Shown here: piece by piece, positions 58,050 to 64,000 of the stretch | Numbering within the stretch: the stretch's first letter is position 1 | How the letters are laid out: the number at the start of each line of letters is the position of its first letter | From: Russula earlei | Taxonomy: Eukaryota > Basidiomycota > Agaricomycetes > Russulales > Russulaceae | Reading direction: 5' to 3' | Assembly (NCBI GenBank): GCA_025769875.1 | Contig: JAGFNK010000200.1 | Span: forward strand, 23,222 to 87,221 | Length of the DNA stretch: 64,000 bases | Program-made: the position numbers and the translations under genes | The notes under the pieces: generated by a model | The model's database searches: none | What the model was told of the DNA's origin: nothing | Seen by the model: the letters and a program-made list of their open reading frames with translations, nothing else

Positions 58050-58980
58050 TTAAGAACCGTGCGCAAGATCTATGGTTTTGAGCTGGTACCTCTCAATTAT
58101 TTCGAGAGGGTTAAGGGGAATACGAGGCGTAAAGCAAAAGCGAAGTAGCTGGGGGTTAAAGCGGATGGTGTCGACTGTATAAGTCGAATAGTGACGTAGG
58201 GGACACACGGTTACTGTTCTCCTCGAAGTGTAAGTAGCCGTATGCGAAAGCGAGACGTCCGTCCAAGAAGTCGTGTACGATAGATAAGCAAAACGAGCCC
58301 TCGTAAGCAGGGCGGTAAATAGCAGGCAAGGTAAGTAGTTTTCCTAAATAACGAGGTGTTAAAAATGTAAGCGATGCGTCCGAGGGGAAAGTCAGCATCC
58401 GGGGCGTATATCCCGACGTTGGAGCAGATGCCGAAGGGGGTGAGATTGTACTGGGTGGCAAGGGCAGTGTTGGAGGGTTCTACCGCAAAAGTGTGGACGA
58501 TGCGTGCATGAAAGGCGGGGGTAGTAGTAAGGTGTCTGTGAATGCGCGACGAGCTAACTGGTCTGAGGTAGGGATGCGTCCAAGGTAGTCTTGATGATTC
58601 AAGTCGTGGAGGGGACGCCACTGCTCCTGGCGACGATTGGTGGTAGGGAGGACGAAGTACTGGTGCGGATGGAAGCGAAATACTGTGCAGGGGGGACGGT
58701 CGAGGAAGCCTTCAGGTAAGGGAGGACGGTCCGCTTGCTGTTCCTCGTTCTGCGCTGGGGGGGGAGTGCCGACAGGGACAAAGTTGTCTGGGATAGGCTG
58801 GACAGTGGTATGGAGACGATGGGGAGCCGTTGGGGAGTACAAGAGGCTGAGGGGTGAGGATGTGTCGACTGGATCAACGTCTTCAGTGAGGATGCGAAGA
58901 GCGGTGCGTGGAGTGGGCTTGAGAGGAGAAGGGAGGACGCAGGGAGGTATGACAAGAGTAGGGGAGTTGGGAGTAGACAC
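58050..58980 (-). pseudogene. Gypsy-C ORF-A, accessory protein of unknown function
   Basis: Starts with ATG at 58980, 46 nt after the 5' LTR. It reads a Pro-rich N-terminus (MSTPNSPTLVIPPCVLPSPL), then FRFHPHQYFVLPTTNRRQEQ. It changes frame near 58510 (HARIVHTFAVEPSNTALATQ), returns near 58400 (FLTPRYLGKLLTLPAIYRPA, DGRLAFAYGYLHFEEN), and apparently shifts again to end LEIIERYQLKTIDLAHGS near 58050. A natural-looking amino acid composition across the shifts suggests a real gene broken by a few single-base indels. I cannot assign a family. Confidence 0.5.
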
Positions 58981-59014
58981 TTGAGCGTTGGCTGGTCAAT
59001 ACAAGAATGATGAG

Positions 59015-59024
59015 AGACTGTCCA
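59015..59024 (-). other. Predicted self-primer binding site of Gypsy-C
   Basis: TGGACAGTCT on the minus strand, 2 nt after the 5' LTR. It is the exact complement of AGACTGTCCA at 59324-59315, which lies 32 nt after the start of TATATAAG. It also begins with TGG, so a tRNA primer cannot be excluded by sequence alone. Confidence 0.65.
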
Positions 59025-59026
59025 GA

Positions 59027-59861
59027 TGTCAAGACACGTACTGCTGATCACTAAGGACTCAGGAGCAGGTGGGCAGGGGTCGGAACAGATGGTACGCGGC
59101 GGTAAACAGCGTTGAACAGGAGGACGAGCCAAACAACTAGAAGATACCAGATGGGGACTGGTACGTGTTGCAGGGAGGCAGAGGCGAAGAGTAGAGGCCA
59201 GTGCAGCGAGGAACTTTGAACAAGGCGGTCATTGAAGAGTACCTTGAAGACGAGGGAAGTCTTTAGACTGAGCAGTCGCAGGGGAGTACCCAGGAAGTGG
59301 AGAGGTATCACAAATGGACAGTCTGACGACTGCCATGCTTCATTGGGGCTTATATACAGTATACAGGGTCGATTACAAGCACTGGGACTATTCTAGACTC
59401 TTTGGTACCATCCAATAGGACTACAGAGGCATAAACTTGCTTGTGTCAACTTTCAGGCTTACTGAGCGCATTACTGATCATTGTGGAGTGATGACATCAT
59501 TATGATGTCACTGTGGAGCGCTTTAGTGAGGTCTATGAGGTCACTGTGGAGTCACTCAGTCAGCCATGATGTCATTGGAGCCTTGATGACGTCAGATGAT
59601 TTATGCAACAGTTTCTAAGAGTTTGTGCCGCTGTTTCGGGTTCATGGTGGGCTGAGTGGCCATGTGGCTGCCACGCGATGATTACCCGAATTAGGAAACT
59701 GGTTGCCTGGTCGTGTTATAGTGCCTTTGCAATAGCAATATCTTGTACCGCAGGGGGATAGCCCAGAAAAATGGAAGGGAGTCCGGCACTGCAAGTGAGA
59801 GAGGTTCTTCTTGAGTAAAATAGGACAATCTTTGGCCAGGACTTGGCCTTGGTTCGTAACA
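59027..59861 (-). repeat. 5' LTR of Gypsy-C
   Basis: 835 bp. TATATAAG starts at 59356 on the minus strand. Flanked outside by TCTGC, matching the duplication at 49204-49208. Confidence 0.93.
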
Positions 59862-60860
59862 TCTGCCAGTTGCACATTATTGTATCCCCATCGTATATCG
59901 AATTTGGAGAAGACCTTTTTCCCTCGGAGTCTTTCCACCTCTTGTTCCGATGTGGTAAAGGTTCATGTCTCATCTGGTCCACTGATTTAGTCGTCTGATA
60001 GTCTACAATGATCTTCTTCTCCTTGCTGTCCTTCTTGCCAATGAAGAACACTGGAGATGTGTAGCTGGATGGACCTGGAGTGATGTATCGCTTCTCTACT
60101 TCATCAGCTAGGAATTTCTTGAGGTATTCTCGCTCATCTCGTGTTAGGGGGTATACTTTGCAGTTTAGTTCCTTTGGTGCGTCAGGTAACAGCTCTATCT
60201 GCATGTCTGTTCCCTTGGTGGTGGGAACCTCTGGGACTTCTCTTCTGAGAAGACATCTGCAAAGCGGTGGATGGAATTGCTTTGGAACATTGGTAAGGGG
60301 ATCCTCTCCTTCCTGTAGTTTAATCGACTGCGGGGCCCACTTCTGAGCAATAGTCGTCTTTCGTAGGTAAATGGCTTCCCCTTTCTTCAATTGTCGGTTC
60401 TCATCTCTTGCTTGCTTTTGGAGTTTTGTGACATAGAGATCCAGGTACTTGTATTGAGCAGTCTCAATCTGTACCGTTCCTTCCATCAGCTGTCCTTTCT
60501 TCCAGTTGATGGTGGGGTCGAATTCATATAGGAAGGGATATCCCAGGATGACCCGATCCATTCCTAAATCTGTGAGATAGAACCTTTGTAGGCTCTCCTT
60601 CTCCTTGTATCAGACGTGAAGCCAGCAGTAATGAGTGAGTTCCCCTTGCTTATTCTGGGTTCCGTTGACATTTTGTACTACCATGGATTCATGTAGTTCT
60701 TGTTTCCCAATTTTCAGTCTTTTCCAAGCTGAGTGATTGATGAAGTTCTCTGTTGCTCCACTGTCCAGTAGAGCAGATTCCTCGGCCGTTGTGTGTGCAG
60801 TGACGAAAGTGAATGGAATATTCATAGCATTCAGTCTTCTAATGTACACTTGCAACACAC
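59862..60860 (-). pseudogene. Gypsy-B protease and RT N-terminal part (minus copy)
   Basis: 60858-60610 encodes the protease (ALLDSGATENFINHSAW, Asp intact, a nearby Asp changed to Asn). 60561 onward encodes the RT N-terminus with frame breaks (near 60275 and 59990) up to WGYNNVQLAD, where Gypsy-C is inserted. A stop after LHV near 60610 separates the two parts. Confidence 0.8.
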
Positions 60861-60896
60861 TATTCTTCCTAAGCCAGGCCGTCGACTTAGGTGTTC

Positions 60897-62790
60897 CTAA
60901 AAACCCTGTTCCATCAGTTCTTCCAACAAGTCCTCCTTCTGTTTGGTGGACATCTTCTTTATGGACGCTGAGGAGGAGCTCTTGTTATAGGTAGGAGGAG
61001 GAGATGTAGATTGCCCGGAGACAGTGCTTTCATTTCCACTGTCCCCTGAGTCGTCCTCCTTCTCTGTTTCCAGAGCTCGAGCTTTCCCTTTGTCCCTTGG
61101 GTTACTTGATTTCTTCTTGACTCTGTCCTTGTCAGGACAGTTCCGACTGATATGTCCTGCTTTCTTGCAGATAAAGCATTTCCCTTCTGCTAGCAGTTTC
61201 TTCTTTTCCTCTGTCAGAGGAGGACATCGCTTGGTCTTTGCTGCATCAGTGGATACTGAGTCCACTTCCATTGCATTCGGATCTCTTTGGTTTCGCCTTT
61301 TCCCAACCTGTAGGGATTTCATGCGATTTTCCCTGGTGGTCAACGATCCACCTCCAGATCCAATATTGGCTTTCATGAGCTGGTCTCTGGCCTGTTCTTC
61401 CCTAGCAGCATTGATCCATGCTTGTAGATCATTGATGGCAGGTATGTCTCTGACTGGTCGATTGTAGATTCGTCGCACCAGCCAGGTGATTAGGCCAGCT
61501 TTGTAGGCTTCTACTGCTCCTGGTGAATTCTGGTCCCATCCTGCTTTACTGAGCAGAACAAGGAATTTGCTGGTATAGTCATCCAGCAATGCTGCTTTAG
61601 GACATGGACAATTGTTGTAGCTCCATGAAAGTGTCTTCAGGCTCTGTGGTGTCTTTGAATTCTCTGAAGAAGTCATCCACAAATTCGGTCCAAAAGAGCA
61701 TGTCAGTTGGATCTAGCTGCACTGGTGCATAAGGAGACGGCGGGTCCCCATTTCTTTTTGCTTCTACCAGGTTCATTTGATTGACCACCCATTCATGTAC
61801 TTTCTCTCCTTTGATGTAGGTGAGAGCTAGGGCTACTTGCTTCATTGGAATAGTCATGGTCGGGTTGTCACTGTTGAGCAGATTCCATAGATTGAAATCC
61901 TGGACAAAGTACTTCGTCTTTTTCCTGTCTCCTTTGAAGACTTCAGGAGGGTCTCCTTTAGAGATCTGTTGCCCCCATGGGGGGCCTGGTGCCGGCTGAG
62001 GTGCCAGATTCGCCCCTGGTCCTACAGGAGGTGCTGCCGGTGGTCCCCCTGCTGGAGGGCCTCCTCCGGGTGGGCCTCCTCCTGGTACTGGTGGACCTCC
62101 AGGTCCGAAGGGGACTCCTCCACCCCCAGGTGGTCCTCCTGCTCCAGGTGGACCACCTCCAGGGTTTACTACGATGGTGGGCCCCGCTCTTCCACCTGCT
62201 GTCTGAGTGGCAATGGTGGCTGTCTGCGTTGCTGCAATGGTAGCCATTTCGACTGATTCTTCTGGCTCTTCAATGATTGTTGGTTCAATGGGCGAGATGT
62301 GTACTGTCTGCTCTAGTTTTTCAGCTAGCTCCAATACTTCTGGTGCTTCTGCTTTCTGATCTGTAGTTGGAGGGTCCGACTGTTCTGTTTCTCCACTTGA
62401 TGACTTTTGTATCAATGGAGCTGGGTCGTCTACTACTGGGTCTCTGGGTTCCCAATGAGTAGTATAAGGATCTGTCTTGGTTCCTAAACCTAGGACCTTA
62501 TATTCGTCGATGTCTTCGTCCTCTCCTGCGTAGGGACGTCCTTTGTGGTAATCAACAAAGTACCACTGATCATTGATGTATTCACAAGGAAGGTAGCTTC
62601 CTTTGTATCGGACCTCGTATCTGTTAGGCCCTTCCTGGTCTGCCCAACACCAGATGGCAGTTCCTTTGATTCCTGAGGGTAGATCGTCCCTCTCTCTAGC
62701 TTTGAACCAACCAAATTTGGTTCCTTGCTTTGATTTCTGGTTGAACTTTATGTGTATGCTATGTTCTCCTTCGATTTCCAGTTTGTCCAC
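60897..62790 (-). pseudogene. Gypsy-B gag (minus copy)
   Basis: 62790-61597 encodes the N-terminal segment in one frame (VDKLEIEGEHSIHIKFNQKS onward), the Gly-Pro-Pro collagen-like tract and the Gag core. A one-base shift near 61600-61680 moves to 61682-60897 with SKFLVLLSKAGW, the zinc knuckle CFICKKAGHISRNC and the C-terminal tail. It retains the correct N-terminal frame that the plus copy lacks. Two compensating indels alter a few residues near 61965. Confidence 0.85.
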
Positions 62791-63064
62791 TCGCCACTGC
62801 CTTTCCTAGGGAGTCGGGACTTGTCTGCCCTCTTACCACTGTCTATGCCAATGACAGTAGGGGTCTTTACAGAAGTATGCGTGTGTCCAACCGTGCTGCT
62901 CATCGAGAGTCACGTAGTACACCTTCTTCTTGTCGTGGAGAGGTCTGTATAGATTCTCCCCCTTGACTACTTCAGCATAGGTTGCTGACCGTATGATGAC
63001 TAGATCCTAGTCTTTAGGCTTCCTGCCTATTTCTGGTTCGCTTTCACAGCAATGTCTGTGATAG

Positions 63065-63076
63065 AAGCTCGACTTA
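63065..63076 (-). other. Self-primer binding site of Gypsy-B (minus copy)
   Basis: TAAGTCGAGCTT on the minus strand, directly after the 5' LTR, same as 35079-35090. Its partner in this 5' LTR (63280-63269) has one transition (AAGCTCAACTTA), leaving 11 of 12 pairs. Confidence 0.7.
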
Positions 63077-63674
63077 TGTTAAGGCTCCAAAGTGCCTTAA
63101 TAAGATCAATGGCGCGTCTATAAATGTGTCCTACCAATGCAGATATGCTTGAGTCAAGCAAGCAATACTCGTGGAGGGGAAGGAGTGTTAGATCCTTCTA
63201 GAGTATGACAACAAGATGAGAGGGGCTCTGCAGACGGGGTAGGAGTCAACTGTTTGGGATTGGCAAACTAAGTTGAGCTTAAGGCTCCACTGTTTCTACT
63301 GGAGGCTTTATATAGCCCTACAGGGATAAGGGTTCGTACTACTGTAGTACTGGTTGGTGCTATAGAAGCAAAAGGCAGCTCATAGAAGTGAGGTTGCTTC
63401 TATGTAACGATCTCGGTGCTGGAAGCATGAAGTGCTTCCCCAATCAAGGAATCGATGTACGTGGCGGTACAGGAACATCTGGGACAGAAGCAATGCTACT
63501 CATTGCTTTTTCAGTACATCTTCTGAAAGATACGATCAACGCGCTCCGAATGTGATATCAAGGAACATAAACAATCAAGATCTGATGCAAGATCTGACGC
63601 ACGCATAATGCAAACGGTGCAGTCCATAGTTCAGGTGTTCCGGCATCTTCCAGACCCCAAACCACTTGGTAACA
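63077..63674 (-). repeat. 5' LTR of Gypsy-B (minus copy)
   Basis: 598 bp. Slightly longer than the others because of a local duplication of the AAGATCTGA/ATGC block near 63580-63600. TATATAAAG starts at 63314 on the minus strand. Confidence 0.9.
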
Positions 63675-64000
63675 ATGTCTCACACATGAAATAATTTGTC
63701 AGCGACACTGCCCCCAGTTGGTGACAGTTGTTGTATTGTAAGTCCTTGGAATTGGTGTTCAAGATCATCTTGGCTTTTGCCCAAGTGATGGGATTCTGCA
63801 GGATCAGAGTCAATAGTAGACATAACATGGAGTTTGGTGGGCTGCTGTAAATGAAAAGTGGTGATGGCATCTTGGGGTGTTTTTGAGGTTGAGAGGGTTC
63901 CCATGTGTCTTCTGCTGTGGAGTATCCCTTCCATTGGACCCTATATTGGAGTTGATTCCAATGGGTATGTTGGGCGGTGATCTTCTTGACTTCATATTCT
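63675..64000 (-). mobile_element. Gypsy-A 3' fragment (second copy), runs off the window
   Basis: Matches 5056-5370 of Gypsy-A: chromodomain remains (DTPQQKTHGNP, where frame is disturbed) and the C-terminal tail with TKLHVMSTIDSDPAESHHLG, ending near 63680. The left edge coincides with the 5' LTR of the minus Gypsy-B copy, so Gypsy-B probably inserted at the end of this element. Confidence 0.8.

Larger units (their letters stand above)
49209..59861 (-). mobile_element. Ty3/gypsy chromovirus C, full-length, young, with extra 5' ORFs
   Basis: LTRs at 59027-59861 (5') and 49209-50037 (3') are nearly identical, and the insertion is flanked by TCTGC (49204-49208 and 59862-59866). Minus-strand order: self-primer site, ORF-A, ORF-B, gag, pol with chromodomain, polypurine tract. 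Without the LTR-B insertion it is 9,687 bp. gag and pol are fully open, so this is the best candidate for a recently active element here. Confidence 0.93.
43479..63674 (-). mobile_element. Ty3/gypsy chromovirus B (minus copy) with nested insertions
   Basis: LTRs at 63077-63674 (5') and 43479-44067 (3'). Internal sequence is interrupted by Gypsy-C (49209-59861, duplicated TCTGC) within RT and by a solo LTR-D (45871-46755, duplicated CTTTC) after the chromodomain. Subtracting the insertions and their duplications leaves 8,648 bp. Coding parts carry many C-to-T/G-to-A changes relative to the plus copy, including stops and an integrase Asp-to-Asn change. Outer flanks TACAG and ATGTC do not match. 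Confidence 0.9.

Noticed and set aside
56441..58980. env-like gene in Gypsy-C
   Set aside because: The position is 5' of gag, and I see no signal peptide or transmembrane anchor pattern; no similarity to envelope proteins is recognised.
1..64000. CRISPR arrays, operons, bacterial ribosome-binding sites
   Set aside because: The window is eukaryotic with spliceosomal introns; the repeats present are LTRs, inverted repeats and tandem arrays without spacer structure.
1..64000. tRNA or rRNA genes
   Set aside because: No stretch with convincing A/B-box and cloverleaf features was noticed by eye; a tRNAscan-SE run would settle it.

Overview
This window looks like a repeat-rich fungal chromosome, most likely an agaricomycete basidiomycete. 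The basis is the 46-56 bp GT-AG introns, a FunK1-type fungal kinase gene, fungal-type fragments (fungalysin M36, Rab18-like GTPase, SPFH/Band 7 protein, acetyl-CoA synthetase) and several chromodomain Ty3/gypsy families. The assignment is inference. I recognised no rRNA, tRNA or CRISPR array. Only one host gene looks intact: the FunK1 kinase at 15822-18237 (minus strand, five exons, 738 codons).

Layout. 1-4431: a DNA transposon with ~80 bp terminal inverted repeats, a five-exon Tc1/mariner-type transposase pseudogene and scrambled pieces of an acetyl-CoA synthetase gene. 4453-5040: four ~154 bp tandem repeats. 5050-10598: decayed Ty3/gypsy element A (minus), inserted in a pogo/CENP-B-like transposase pseudogene (10599-11060). 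11556-11830: a near-perfect hairpin. 12061-15400: a TA-flanked element with >500 bp inverted arms enclosing fragments of an M36 protease gene and a Rab18-like gene. 15822-18237: the FunK1 gene. 18.4-24.9 kb: GC-rich, gene-poor sequence with an SPFH/Band 7 pseudogene. 24.9-29.3 kb: a Ty1/copia element truncated by an LTR of family C. 29.3-34.5 kb: a pile-up of LTRs and relics (C, D and B LTRs, a copia relic, a Gypsy-B fragment).

34489-43135 is a full-length Ty3/gypsy element B (plus). A second copy of B (minus, 43479-63674) carries a whole Gypsy-C element (49209-59861, target duplication TCTGC) and a solo LTR-D (45871-46755, target duplication CTTTC). Gypsy-C in turn carries a solo LTR-B (55546-56506, target duplication GTTGT). 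Removing the insertions from the minus copy of B leaves 8,648 bp against 8,647 bp for the plus copy, which supports the reconstruction. 63675-64000 is another piece of element A.

The most interesting signals are these. (1) In all three gypsy families, 10-12 nt just downstream of the 5' LTR are complementary to a stretch 32-35 nt after the LTR TATA box, the hallmark of Tf1/sushi-type self-primed reverse transcription. (2) Gypsy-C has ~3.4 kb of extra same-strand coding sequence between its 5' LTR and gag. (3) Gypsy-B Pol runs on ~600 codons past the chromodomain into a coiled-coil and zinc-knuckle tail. (4) Two TIR elements have captured host gene fragments. Older copies are decayed mainly by C-to-T/G-to-A changes, often at CpG, whereas the plus copy of B differs mostly by isolated single-base insertions that may be sequencing errors.
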